From: Bimuria novae-zelandiae CBS 107.79
Lineage: Eukaryota; Ascomycota; Dothideomycetes; Pleosporales; Didymosphaeriaceae
Length of the DNA stretch: 47,817 nt
Assembly: GCA_010015655.1 (NCBI GenBank)
Contig: ML976740.1
Coordinates: forward strand, 3,479-51,295
Direction of reading: 5' to 3'
Shown piece after piece: positions 32,260 through 42,206 of this stretch (the first letter of the stretch is position 1; each line of letters opens with the position of its first letter). The position numbers and the translations under genes were made by a program. The notes beneath the pieces were generated by a model, which worked only from the letters and a program-made list of their open reading frames with translations, had not been told where the DNA came from and searched no databases.

Positions 32260-35200
32260 TAGAGCCTGTCAAGCTTATAGCGCTAATACAAAGTTACTAA
32301 GGTACTTAGGATAATATATACTTACGCTAATCTTCATAATACTAAATCTTAACGCGATTAATTTATATATAACTAATATAAAAATTAATTTGTTTACTAT
32401 CTTAAGTAAAATTAGGCACTTTAAAACCTAAATATAGATATTAGTAAGATAATTACTAAGCGCTATATCTATTTACTATAAAATAAGGATACGCCGCACA
32501 CGCGGCTTATGTCTTTTAAAAAGTACTTTACACTATTAATAATAGTCTACTAATATAATCTAATTAATAACTATAAGCGCTTATATGCCATGTTAAGCTA
32601 TATAACCTTAAGAACTAGTTCTAATTATAAATTAAAGTTACTAATTAATACGCTAAAATTAATTTACTTAATATTAAATGCACGCGCGTATAAAAAGACC
32701 TTTTAATAATTATTAAAATTATTAACCTTAAATACGCCACGCCTAAGCTAATTAAGCTATTTAAGTATAAGAATAATACTATAAAAATAGTTACGCTAAA
32801 GGACTACGTCGCTGCCTATATAACGTCTATTTAACGAGTCTAACCTGGTTCCTAGAAGCTTAATAGCATAGCAGGTAACCTTTAAGTGGTAAAGACGCAG
32901 AGTAATAATAAGACTACTATAAGTTAAGCGCTAAAGAGCGTATATCTCTATAGTAATAAACACTAGCATAGTTTATGCTACTACCTTAATAAGGACTTTT
33001 ACTAATAACTAAGTAACTCTTAGAAATATTCTACTACGGGCTAGCGTATTAATTAAGCTTTAGAAAATAAATTTAGCCTACTTACGCGAATATAGAAAGC
33101 GGTAAATAAAATAAATAAGTAATGTTTAAAGATAACACTAGCTAACATAGCTCTCTTACTTAATAATAGGCGTCTACTAAGCGATAAGAGCCTAGCTTTT
33201 ATAATAGGCTTATATAGTATAGTATGTAAGGTCTTAGCTACTTTAATTAATAATTATAACGTAATCCTGTTAGATAAGTTAACTATTATTACTATTGATA
33301 ACTATATTATATCTCTCTAAGACTAATAAATCCTTAACGTAGGTACTAACACCTACGTTATTAATATATCTACTTAGATAGGCTAGGAGCAGGAGCGAGT
33401 TAAGGATACTAGTATAATTATTAAAGTAAGTAAGCACTACTAATAGGTATAACACTAACGTTAATTACTTATATTACCCTAGTACCTATTTTTATTATAT
33501 GTATCGGCGCAGGTCACTTAAAGGATCGATATTGGCGTATCTCTTAGCAGAGGCATATAGGAGTGCGTGTATAAGAAAGTAGCCTCGAATGAATTAAGTG
33601 CCTATAGGCCTGGTACGAAAGGATANNNNNNNNNNTCCGAAATAGGTCCGAATCGGATTCGTAGTTCCCCATCGGTCTGATAGATCCGAAATTGGTCCGA
33701 TACGGATGAGTGTCGGTTTTCGGATGATCTCGAATCCTGTCTTGACTGGCCAAGGGTTCTCGTGTCGACGAGCGATTGTTCCTGTTACATTATAAGTATT
33801 ATTAGACTTAGACGCTATCGCGATAATAGTATCTACATTAGCTTAGGTTAAGATACTCTATATAATAAATACGGCATTATTACTTACTAAAAGTACTATA
33901 AGGGCTACTAGCTTGTCGAAGTAGATTCCTTACGTTATATAATAAAGTCATCCTTATTTATAATAATAATTCGAACTTACGTATTAGAGGCATAAAATAT
34001 TAGCTTATGAGGTATAGAGCTATCTAGGACGCAAGGTTATAGATTACGTAACTAATAATATTAAAAGAGTAATAATAATGGGCCTAGCCCATTAGGACTT
34101 TTATTAAATCTATATAAAATTAAGATTAATAGAGTAGATCTCTTACTATACGCTAAAAGACGCTATTGATCCCTTTTATTAAGTTTTAATTAACCTTATT
34201 TAACTATGATAATAGGGAGAGTCCGGTTATAATAGTAATAAGTAAAATAATTATACTATCTATTAACACTTCCGTTAGCACAAAGTAGAGTCCTTTTTAA
34301 TAAGGTTAGAGGCTTAGCTAGGCTGCTAGGTATAGAATACTATATAATAAATCTAGCGTTAGTGTAATTACAACGTAATTATAATTAAGCTTAACGCTAA
34401 GCGCGGTATTATTAATTTTATAAAATAACTATATACTAACCTAGGTATACACTTTAAGTTACGCGCTCTAGATACTCTTATATAAAACAAAGTACTAAAA
34501 TTACTTACAATCTAATTATAATAAAGGCCTACGTCCTACGCTTTTAGGGTAACCTTTTAAAGTAGTTAGTAAATAGGCTAATAAAAATAATAGTATACTT
34601 ACTTAATTAAACGCTATTTAAAGTCCTTAATTAGCGTACACTATATAAGGATATTTAAAATAAAAAGTCTATAATAAGCTACTTTAACTAATTGGTTATT
34701 ACGCATACGTTCTTAATAAATACTTATTATAAGGAGTAAAAGTAGTCTCTTACGCGCTAATTAGTTATCACGTAGGCTATAATAGCGCTAATATCTTCTA
34801 AATTTAGTACTAAAGAATAGAGTTCTCTGTACGCGAGACGTAGTATCTAATATATTTTTCTTTTATAAAGATTATAATAGTTAAGTAGATAAATTAGTAA
34901 TTAAGGAGGTTATTAAGTTACTCAACGTCCCTGAGCCGCACGAGGATAATAATATATTTCTTAAGAAACTTATAATAACACCTTAGCGACGTCTCTACAA
35001 CAAAGCCTAATCTATAGTAATAATACTAACACTCATGCCTATCAGACAATTAATCAAGTCGTTAGTAGAGGGTGACGCTAATAGCCCGTTAACCTCTTAA
35101 TATTAGTCTACTTTTAAAGACTTTGTATATATATTAGCTTTTTTTAATTACATAGTAGACTATTTTATAGGGCGCTACTACGCTTGTAGCCATTATCTTA

Positions 35201-37170
35201 CTCCCTTATAGCAAGATGTCACCAATTAATTAGCTAACGAAATTAAAGGCTATATACCTAACTAATATAGCAATGCTACTCTATAACGTTAAGATCTAAA
35301 TATCTTATAAAATAATGTAATTAACATGCAGCAAGTTTAAAAGCTAGTAACGTTAGGCAACCTATAGACTTATATAATTTAGTTAAGAGCTTAAAACGTC
35401 GCTAATTACTAAAATACCTTTACTATAATAACGATTAATAATAATATAAAGGATAACTTATAAATTTATTAAAGCTAGCTATTCCCTGTCTTAAAGTATA
35501 TTAGTTAGCTAAAGACATATTTATATACCGCTGAGTTTATAAAGGCCGCTAAGCGCGAGTATTAAGAGGTCTAGGGTAAAGGCTACTTTTTATAAAATTT
35601 TAGTAATATACTAAACTAAGCAGGCTAAAGGTGTTAAGGTAATTTTACTTATATAAGTATTTATGTATAAGTTTAATAAATATAGCTATCTTTATAATTA
35701 TAAGAATTAACTTATTACACGCGGAGATCTATAAGAGTAGTTTAATAATACTTACGCTACTACCTTTATAGCCTGCACCTTTTAAGTAGTTATTATGAAT
35801 ACTAACTACTTTAGCTTACAGCTAAAATAATATAACATACTTAATACGTTCCTTAATACTATGCTTAATTAAAAGCTATACGCTAAGACTCCTAGTATAT
35901 TTAAAAAAGTAAATAGTAATCTTTTAGAGGTATTCTGTGCCCTCCATAGCGTAAAGAATATACTACTTTTATAGTATAATACGTTCCAAGCTATAGTTAA
36001 GCTACTAGGGCTTAAGCGCGTAATAGTTTTCACTTATTTATATATTAGTAATTAGCTTATTCTATTTATTTACGTTAATAATATTATAATAGCGTATTAT
36101 CCTTTAAACTATTATTTACATCAAGACTTCGAAAACAAGCTACAGGATTAATTTAGACTTAAGGCGATAGGAGACATGGCCTGGTTCCTAGGCGTTCGAG
36201 TCGTCTGCGACTACTAGTAAAGAAACTCTAGCTTATTTAAGATATATATATATTAATATGATTTGCGAGAAGTATGTCGTATAGCTAATATGTTATAAAA
36301 AGCCTAACTTTCTACTTAAAGTTAACTCTTTTAGTAAGTTAATTAAGAAGACTAATACTTAAACGTACTAAGCTATATTAAGAGCGTATTAGCTACCTAG
36401 CCTATATTACTTGCTAGACACGATCTAACGTTACTTATAGCCACGTTATTCTTGCTTATCGCTTTACTAATCTAAGGAAGTTATATATTATAGCTATATA
36501 ACGCGTTTAGCGATACTTACTCGCGACTTAACACTATGCTATTAAGGGTTCCTATAATATTATAATTATAAAGGTTAACTTTAACGACAAGAACTATTAT
36601 AATCCTTTATTCTTTAGTGCGTTAGACACCTTATACGTAGATAATATAAAAATATGTTAAAGCTTATAAGAATAATACTTCTTCTTTTATAGCATAATTA
36701 TTAATTAGAAGGTGACTGTCTAGCGCATAGTCACTAAGTCTAGTACTAAATTAAAGCTACTCTTAACATTATTTACTAGGTTATAGATAGTAAAGTAGCT
36801 ACGATTCTTTAATAGTATTTTATTTAGGTTAGGCGTACTACCTACTATGTACTATAATAATTAATTAATAATTAGTATTAATAATAAGGACCTTAATCGA
36901 CTACATATAAAAATTTAACACGTTAATATCTATTAGATATGGATTTAATAAGTGGCAAAGGCTTCACAACTTATTGTTAAATAGGTCTTTCTTGATAAGA
37001 TAGCTACTAATAGGCTTACTAAGGACCTCTTAAAGACGAAATATTAAGAGTTTATTTAATAGCTTTCCCTTATTAATAATCGCGTAGCGCCTCTAGGGCA
37101 CCATTAATAGTAATAGTAATTTTATATATCTCGTTACCTAAAGATTTTAGCTTCACCTCTTAATTAACAT
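32260..37170 (+). pseudogene. Copia-2 gag-pol (RIP-inactivated)
   Basis: Gag is barely readable (32480-33400). Integrase and the following conserved segment are near 34100-34860. RT is near 35500-36200, with LHQDFENKLQDQFRLKAIGD near 36118-36177 and YVNN at 36071-36082 in place of YVDD. RNase H near 36630-37080 reads VTVQRIVTKSSTKLKLLLTL (36712-36771) and ends LTKDLLKTKYQEFI. A G-rich tract (GCTAGGGGGTG) near 37174-37184 precedes the 3' LTR. TAG/TAA stops throughout. Confidence 0.86.
33500..33789. repeat. Solo LTR with TTATA duplication; holds the 10-N gap
   Basis: A non-RIPped block starting TGTATCGGCG and ending CCTGTTACA, flanked by TTATA on both sides (33495-33499 and 33790-33794). TGTA...TACA ends and a 5-bp duplication fit a solo LTR. 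The assembly gap of 10 N (33626-33635) is inside it, so the true length is unknown. Around the gap, TCCGAAATNGGTCCGA-like motifs recur, which may have caused the assembly break. The frame at 33544-33753 crosses the gap and is not a gene. Confidence 0.65.
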
Positions 37171-37184
37171 AAAGCTAGGGGGTG

Positions 37185-37318
37185 TGTAACGGTTTAGGAC
37201 ATGGAGCATGGGCCACCCGCAAACGTGCGGCTCGTGCACGTGTTCCACACAGTATATAGCTCTATGGAGTAGCTACTTAATTAAAATAACAATTGCCTCT
37301 ACACTCTCTTGCTTCACA
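37185..37318 (+). repeat. Copia-2 3' LTR
   Basis: Starts TGTAACGGTTTAGGACATGG and ends TTGCTTCACA, less RIPped than the 5' copy. Confidence 0.88.
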
Positions 37319-37800
37319 TAATTGAACCTAGATAGATTTCTAGAATCTACGGCAGAACTTGATTAACTCCTTATTATTACACGAAAAGCACCTAAGAAAT
37401 AATAAATTAAAATCATGTAATAATACTATAACAACCTTATATATAGACACCTAAGAGTTAGAAAGATAATAAACCTTATCTAATAAAGCTACTTATTTAG
37501 AGGAGTAAAGGAAGTAGTAATAAAGTATATTTATAAATATATAAATTATTAATGAAATAAAAACGCTACTTATCTTACGTATAGAGAAACATAAGTAATT
37601 TAGATACTTATAGCACTATAGGAAGATATTACTATAGACATTATAATTAGCCTACCTAGGTTAAAAAATTTAGTAAATAGAACAATCTATAATTCTATAC
37701 AAGTAATTATTTATTAATTTACTAAATACGTAAAATTATTACTATGCTAGAAGATAACTATAGTTAAAGAACTTATATTTCTTATCCTAGATTAACTAGC
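37319..37800 (+). pseudogene. Gypsy-3 integrase, N-terminal part (truncated)
   Basis: Continues Gypsy-3 pol beyond Copia-2. It reads HLRVRKIINLI near 37446 and later GLP-like LPRLKNLVNRTIYNS near 37653-37697, FTKYVKLL near 37719, and LIFLILD at about 37775. It stops within the integrase core at 37800. Confidence 0.75.
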
Positions 37801-38316
37801 TTAAACAATCCAACGGCATTTGGGCGGCCGATTCTGGCGGTTCGTGACGCCGTTTCTGGAGGCTGACTTGCCACAAAACCCCTCTAGCCGTGCGCCCCAG
37901 GCTAGAGCGCACGTGCCTCTTCGGCTTTCCTACCTCGGCTAGCGTATCCTCATGATCCCCCATGTGACGGTGGCCCGGTTCCTGTTCTCCGTACAAAGAA
38001 TGCGGCGGCGCCGCCTGCGACCTTAGTAGCTCCACTCTATTCTCATACTCACTACTCATCATGCCGACCGAAATGGAGGCCACACGACCGGCGGGCTACT
38101 TAAGGGCCTTTCCTCGTCATCTACACACCCCCAAACAAGGACCGCCACCTCTTCTCCCTCCATTCTCTCTCTATTCGCGGTGTGCGTGTCGGCAGCATTC
38201 ATTGTTCAAGCTAGAATCCTTCCCCAGTACCTCTTTCTCTCCACGCTTTACTTCGAACGCCCTGCCTTCAGACGCTCTGTCTCCAGACGCTCTGCCTCGT
38301 CACGGACTACGGCGAC
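37801..38316 (+). other. 5' non-coding end of DUF3435 element B
   Basis: Starts TTAAACAATCCAACGGCATT, the same terminus as element A (8425, minus strand), and shares further blocks with it, such as GCTGACTTGCCAC near 37860 and CTACTTAAG near 38097. GC-rich, not RIPped. It should contain the promoter of the recombinase gene; no TATA box is clear. The small frames here (37796-38083 minus, 38061-38339 plus) are not supported as genes. Confidence 0.7.
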
Positions 38317-39185
38317 ATGCGACGACGCTCTCCGGTTGAGAGTTCCTCTAAGGAGAGTGATTATACTACGTCTACTTCCGATGCAGACGATGGTGTGGAG
38401 TCAGGTACGGATCCGACAGATGTCGATGCCTTTGTCGATGGGGACGACAAGGACGAGGACGAGGACGAAGCATGGCTCTCCCCCAACAAGGATCATCCAC
38501 CTGAGTACTATCTCCAGCAGCTGGATACCTTTGACGAACAAGAATATACGAAAGAGGACTATAAGGATAGCACTACTCGCCTGATCAATCGTATGGAGGA
38601 TCAGTGGCATCAGTAGGTCTCTCGTTCCCTTCCTGCCTGCGTTGGACTATACGGGACTAACCCAGCATAGGTGCTGGACGTACCTCGAGAGAGTCGAGAA
38701 CCACGACTTCTCGACCGTTCGCGACTTCTCGACCGTATCCCCCGGAACTCTCTACACATTCTTCAACTGGCTACTAAGCCAGCGCGAAGGGAAAGGAGGA
38801 AGGAGACGCCGGGGGACTAAGTACGCTAGCTCCTTAGGGACGTACTGGAAGGTTTTCCGCTTAGTGTATGAAAGAGCCACTAGTGAAAGGTTAGATGCGA
38901 GAATGAATCGGAGCATGCACAAGGTATGGAGGTTCAGCTACGGAGGTCCCAGCCTCCTAGGTCCGGCATCACACGCGTATCTAACGTGAAGGGCAGGTAC
39001 TAAGAAGGTTAGCAAAGGAGCACGGCCTTAGGAAGATAGGTCGAGATAAGGCCTGCATGTATGTTGAAGATCTGGCGCTCGTGCTGCAAACGAACTCAGC
39101 CACGACTCTAATAATATACTCCCACGGATGCTATCGGATACAAGGCCTTCTCTATCTACAACTAGGTGGTTTTACAGTCAATCGG
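38317..39185 (+). pseudogene. DUF3435 tyrosine recombinase, 5' part (copy B, truncated)
   Basis: ATG 38317 starts MRRRSPVESSSKESDY, matching copy A. Two introns are evident. 38613-38670 is 58 nt (GTAGGT...ACTAAC...CATAG). 38924-38996 is 73 nt (GTATGG...CTAAC...GGCAG). Spliced, the frame is open for about 246 codons: an acidic N-terminus; EYTKEDYKDSTTRL near 38542; VSPGTLYTFFNWLLSQR near 38727; SSLGTYWKVFRLVYERA near 38829; then VLRRLAKEHGLRKIGRDKAC in exon 3. It ends with GGFTVNRPQAILGL near 39150-39185, carrying the first catalytic Arg. There the gene is cut by LINE sequence, so the rest of the catalytic domain and the zinc fingers are missing. A tandem duplication (DFSTV twice) is visible in exon 2. 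Not RIPped, hence broken by rearrangement only. Confidence 0.85.
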
Positions 39186-39551
39186 CCACAGGCTATTCTT
39201 GGTCTTGTTCTGGTTTGCGATAATGCTGCTTTGCTGCGCTATCGTCTCCTTGAGACTCGCGATGAGCACTGCCAACTGACCTAGCCCAGTGTCGCTCCCT
39301 TCAGGCTCGCGTTCGCGTTCGGAGGACAGCGACACGCGCCCGGTGGGAAAGGGCGGGAGTCCATCGTGCGTCAGGCGTTGCTGCGTGCGCTCGGCCTCGC
39401 CGTTCCGCCGTCGCCGCGGTACCGTGACCGCTGCTCTCGTTGCGGGGAACTGCTGCAGGGCTTCGAGCGCCTTAGCCGTACGTCTCCTGGTTCGCTTGTC
39501 TGGCGGAGGGGGTGGTGTCGACGGTTCGTAGTCGGAGTCTGACGGCGCCAT
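39186..39551 (-). pseudogene. LINE ORF1, N-terminal fragment
   Basis: From ATG 39551 it reads MAPSDSDYEPSTPPPPPDKR, then an Arg-rich low-complexity stretch and LAVLIASLKETIAQQSSII, a likely coiled-coil start. It ends at the DUF3435 junction near 39186; the remaining residues to 39162 belong to antisense DUF3435. An in-frame ATG further up (39584) is also possible. Tad-like LINE ORF1 proteins are nucleic-acid-binding and start in a similar low-complexity way, but the assignment rests on the neighbouring 5' segment shared with the ORF2 copy. Confidence 0.5.
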
Positions 39552-39846
39552 CGGGGCTCCGGCACGACGTTGGGTAGTCCGCACGGACCGCCTTGCAGCG
39601 GGAACTAGCTAAGCGAGCGTCCGCAGTTCCAGTAAAAGAATGTCCGAGATGAATATCCTCCTCTTCAACAATTCGAAAGTTATCCTCGCCTCCGGCGCAA
39701 CCCTATGCCCAGAGTAGGTCGGCCGTCCTCCCTGCTAGTGTGGCGAAGGCGTTTCTCTGCAACGGCTAGACTTAAGTGGCGAATTTTCAACACGTGGTCC
39801 TACAAATAGTCTCTTCGAACGAGCCTTAGGTAGACTCTCGCCACCT

Positions 39847-40061
39847 CACAACCCTATGGCCGGTGCGGGTCGGCCATCCTCCCTGCATGCGGTGGCAATG
39901 CAATGTACCACGCTAGTTTTCTAGCCGCTGCTTTAATCTACGTGTTTACCTACGTTACGCATTATGCTTAATCAGCTCTGACTGTGGAGTTCGAAGTATA
40001 GGCGGAGAAGGGTGACAAAATGCATCTTAATTTAAGCCTAGCAGAGCTACGCAGCTGCATA
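39847..40061 (-). repeat. Inverted repeat arm 1 (LINE 5' segment)
   Basis: A 215-nt arm that pairs with 44816-45027 (212 nt). Differences are few, including a GACT insertion near 39988. Read from the LINE 5' end it starts TATGCAGCTGCGTAGCTCTG. Confidence 0.85.
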
Positions 40062-40079
40062 CGAAATGGCTAGAATGCT

Positions 40080-41160
40080 CTATCTTCTGGGTGCTTGCTC
40101 TAAGCTTTGAGCAGGCATGTGCAGTTATTGCGCGAGAGCTGCACGCCGCTCAAGCAGCGGGCGGAGGACGTAAAAGAGCTAGTAAGGCAGGACGTAGCCG
40201 TGTCGCTGACACGCGGCGACGTGCTTGAGCTCGGGGCGATGAACCGACAGGACACGGCCGACTTTCTCGAGAAGTCGCTAGCCAGGAAGGACCTCCTCTG
40301 CGACAAGGCCGCTACCAAGGAGCTGCTAGATGAGCTAACATGCCTGCCTCTGGCCATCGTGCAGGCCACCGCCTACCTAAAGCCAAGTACGTGCAGCTGC
40401 TTCGGAACACATAGCAGGACGTTGTCGGCCTTATGAGCAAGGAGTTCCGCGACAACACGCAAAACAAGAGCTCGGCCAGCGCCGTAGCCACGACGTAGTG
40501 TCGTTCGGCCAAATTCAGGCGCACGATGCGGTGGCGGCGGATCTTCTGGCATTCATGTCGTGCGTTAAGTGGAAAGCAATTCCGTGCTCGCTCCGGCCGA
40601 GCGTGCAGCCGGAGGAGTGGATGGAAGAGGCCATCGGCACGCTCTGCGGGTACTCGTTCCTGGCGAGACGAGAGGATGGCGAGCGGGAGGAGGAGGGGAG
40701 GAGGACGAGTGGTACGACATGTACCGACTGGTGCATCTAGCAATAAAGGTCTGGATCGGCTGGCTCGGTGACGCAGCAGAAGTCACAATAAAGGCAACTC
40801 GGCATGCAGCGAATCGTACAATGTGGAGGGCGTATCTGCCGTATGCGCTGCGGCTCCTAGGAAGTACGCAGGATTGCAATGCTAAGGAGAAGTTTAAATT
40901 GAGTCTGCGGGTTGGACGATGTCTCAAGGAGGACTGCAGAATTCCAGAAGCAGTTCGGTGGCTCAAGGAGTGTTGCCGGCGGAGGGAGAGACTTGATGAG
41001 GACGCAGATCAGCTATTCTCACAGCATAAGCTCGCACGAGCTTACCAAGCCGACAGACAGGTGAGCAAGGCAGTAGAGCTGCTGGAGCATGTGGTCGCAG
41101 TGGGAGAGAAGGTGCTCCGAGAAGACCATCCTTCGCGGCTGGTATCACAAGCAACATTTG
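40080..41160 (+). pseudogene. NB-ARC/TPR (NLR-like) protein, frameshifted fragment
   Basis: The tail of an NB-ARC ATPase domain reads DVLELGAMNRQDTADFLEKS near 40219-40278 and ELTCLPLAIVQATAYLKP near 40333-40385. A winged-helix-like segment follows, QIQAHDAVAADLLAFM near 40510-40557, in another phase. TPR units follow near 40870-41150, for example AYQADRQVSKAVELLEHVV near 41044 and EDHPSRLVSQ. The phase changes near 40385, 40497 and 40695, so several indels have broken it; the domain order is still that of fungal NB-ARC-TPR proteins. The Walker A region is missing, cut at the LINE end. These proteins act as cytosolic immune-type or heterokaryon-recognition switches. The minus-strand frames here are shadows. 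Confidence 0.78.
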
Positions 41161-41243
41161 CATTCTCCAACTCCACCGACATTCACTTCAGGCCCGACGC
41201 AATCAAGAAATCCAATACTCTTTTATCAGACAATACAAAATAT

Positions 41244-42206
41244 CTACCATGCCCAGGAATCGACCGTAAGGGGAACCAGCGCTTTCTCACTCTCCAGTTC
41301 CGTCGCGTATTTTTCACCGCCCAGTCTCCACACCAACTCATTCCACCAGAAATCCCTCGGGCCAAATCTTAACGGTGTAGTAAACTCCCAATAATCTGGA
41401 TACCAGCCAGCAGACTCCCAGTCCAGGAACCCCGAAATGTGACCATCTAGAACCATAATATTATGATGCTTGAGATCGCCATGAGTAAAGACGATCGGAT
41501 GCCGCATTTTTCGCAGTCTTGCAGCAATTTCCACCGTCTCTTCGAACTTTTCCCGAGTTTCGAAGCTGTGGCTGGAAATGGAACTGAAGAGGTGGTCGTT
41601 GAATTCCGATTCAGATTCACACGGTCCGACTGCATGACTGGGGATGCGCACGCTCCTGACTGCCGTACCTAACACTGAACAGATCTGCTCTTTGCCCCAT
41701 GGGTAAAACCATTTCCGCATAATTTGTAGGATGCACTGTAGTTCTGCGAAAATGCTCTCCCGCTCGTCATCGGTCATCCCCTCATACAATCCAGGGTCGC
41801 CCAGGTCCTTTCCCGGTATGCGGGTCATAAGTATTGATACCGGTGCATGAGGTGCGTCGGGATGCTCGCCGTATGAGACAATCTTTGGCACTGGAAAGCC
41901 CGCAGACCGCGCTATCAAGGTTGCCGCTACTTCTTCAAGCCGGGTGCCGTCTGACCATTTTAACACCAGTCCAAATGGAAGGGCCGCAATCTGATTGTCA
42001 AATGGAATGCCACACCAATGGCAGTAGTAGCTCGAGAAGGAACGAAGGTAATTGTGAAAGAATCCAAAAGCTTGACGAACACTTGGAGGGAAAAGGCGCG
42101 GCGTTGGTGGAATTGATGATGCTAAATCAACAGACCCAAGGACTTGATGAGGCCAAGTAAAGGTAGGCAAGAGAATTTTAGGTATAAGGTACCGAAGCCA
42201 ACCCAT
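41244..42206 (-). CDS. Aminoglycoside phosphotransferase (APH)-fold kinase-like protein
   Basis: An intact 320-codon gene with no intron seen. It has the APH/choline-kinase-like fold signatures: a possible nucleotide-binding N-lobe (GLVLKWSDGTRLEEVAATLI, with the Lys expected to hold ATP), the catalytic loop FTHGDLKHHNIMV near residues 239-251, and the metal-binding segment SGFLDWESAGWYPDYWE near 257-273. The C-terminus LESEKALVPLTVDSWAW matches the usual end of this fungal family. The substrate is unknown; fungal members are numerous and are mostly not antibiotic-resistance enzymes. It lies antisense between the two NLR-like pieces, and its 3' end is close to the break at 41160. No RIP signs, so it may be expressed. 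An upstream ATG was not found. Confidence 0.88.
   Translation of the reverse strand: MGWLRYLIPKILLPTFTWPHQVLGSVDLASSIPPTPRLFPPSVRQAFGFFHNYLRSFSSYYCHWCGIPFDNQIAALPFGLVLKWSDGTRLEEVAATLIARSAGFPVPKIVSYGEHPDAPHAPVSILMTRIPGKDLGDPGLYEGMTDDERESIFAELQCILQIMRKWFYPWGKEQICSVLGTAVRSVRIPSHAVGPCESESEFNDHLFSSISSHSFETREKFEETVEIAARLRKMRHPIVFTHGDLKHHNIMVLDGHISGFLDWESAGWYPDYWEFTTPLRFGPRDFWWNELVWRLGGEKYATELESEKALVPLTVDSWAW

Larger units (their letters stand above)
29570..37318 (+). mobile_element. Copia-2: Ty1/copia retrotransposon with nested insertions
   Basis: Two 134-nt LTRs (29570-29703 and 37185-37318) bracket copia-type gag, integrase, RT and RNase H on the plus strand. It lies in the Gypsy-3 pol between RNase H and integrase. 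Inside it are a piggyBac-like element and a solo LTR. The flanks TTATA (left) and TAATT (right) do not form a clear duplication. Strongly RIPped; YVDD has become YVNN. Confidence 0.88.
26117..37800 (+). mobile_element. Gypsy-3: Ty3/gypsy element, interrupted by Copia-2 and truncated in integrase
   Basis: LTR 'b', gag, protease, RT and RNase H run to 29569. Copia-2 occupies 29570-37318. Integrase resumes at 37319 and stops at 37800, where the DUF3435 element B begins with a sharp change in base composition. The 3' LTR is missing. Strongly RIPped. Confidence 0.8.
39186..40061 (-). mobile_element. LINE copy 1, 5' UTR and start of ORF1 (fragment)
   Basis: Minus-strand fragment with a 5' leader (40061-39552) and the start of ORF1. 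Its first 215 nt (40061-39847) are repeated in inverted orientation at 44816-45027, where they lead into LINE ORF2. It lacks everything after the first 122 codons of ORF1, the opposite of the usual 5' truncation, so a rearrangement removed the 3' part. The leader also contains two similar blocks around GGCCGACC...CATAGGGTTG (near 39700 and 39860). Confidence 0.6.

Noticed and set aside
33544..33753. 69-codon frame containing unknown residues
   Set aside because: It crosses the 10-N gap, so its phase is arbitrary, and it lies in a solo LTR.
29565..37323. TTATA as target duplication of Copia-2
   Set aside because: The right flank is TAATT, not TTATA; the TTATA pair belongs to the separate solo LTR at 33500-33789.
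40100..40966. Several overlapping minus-strand frames of 66-143 codons
   Set aside because: Shadows of the GC-rich NB-ARC/TPR pseudogene; they have low-complexity Ser/Arg-rich translations and no family resemblance.
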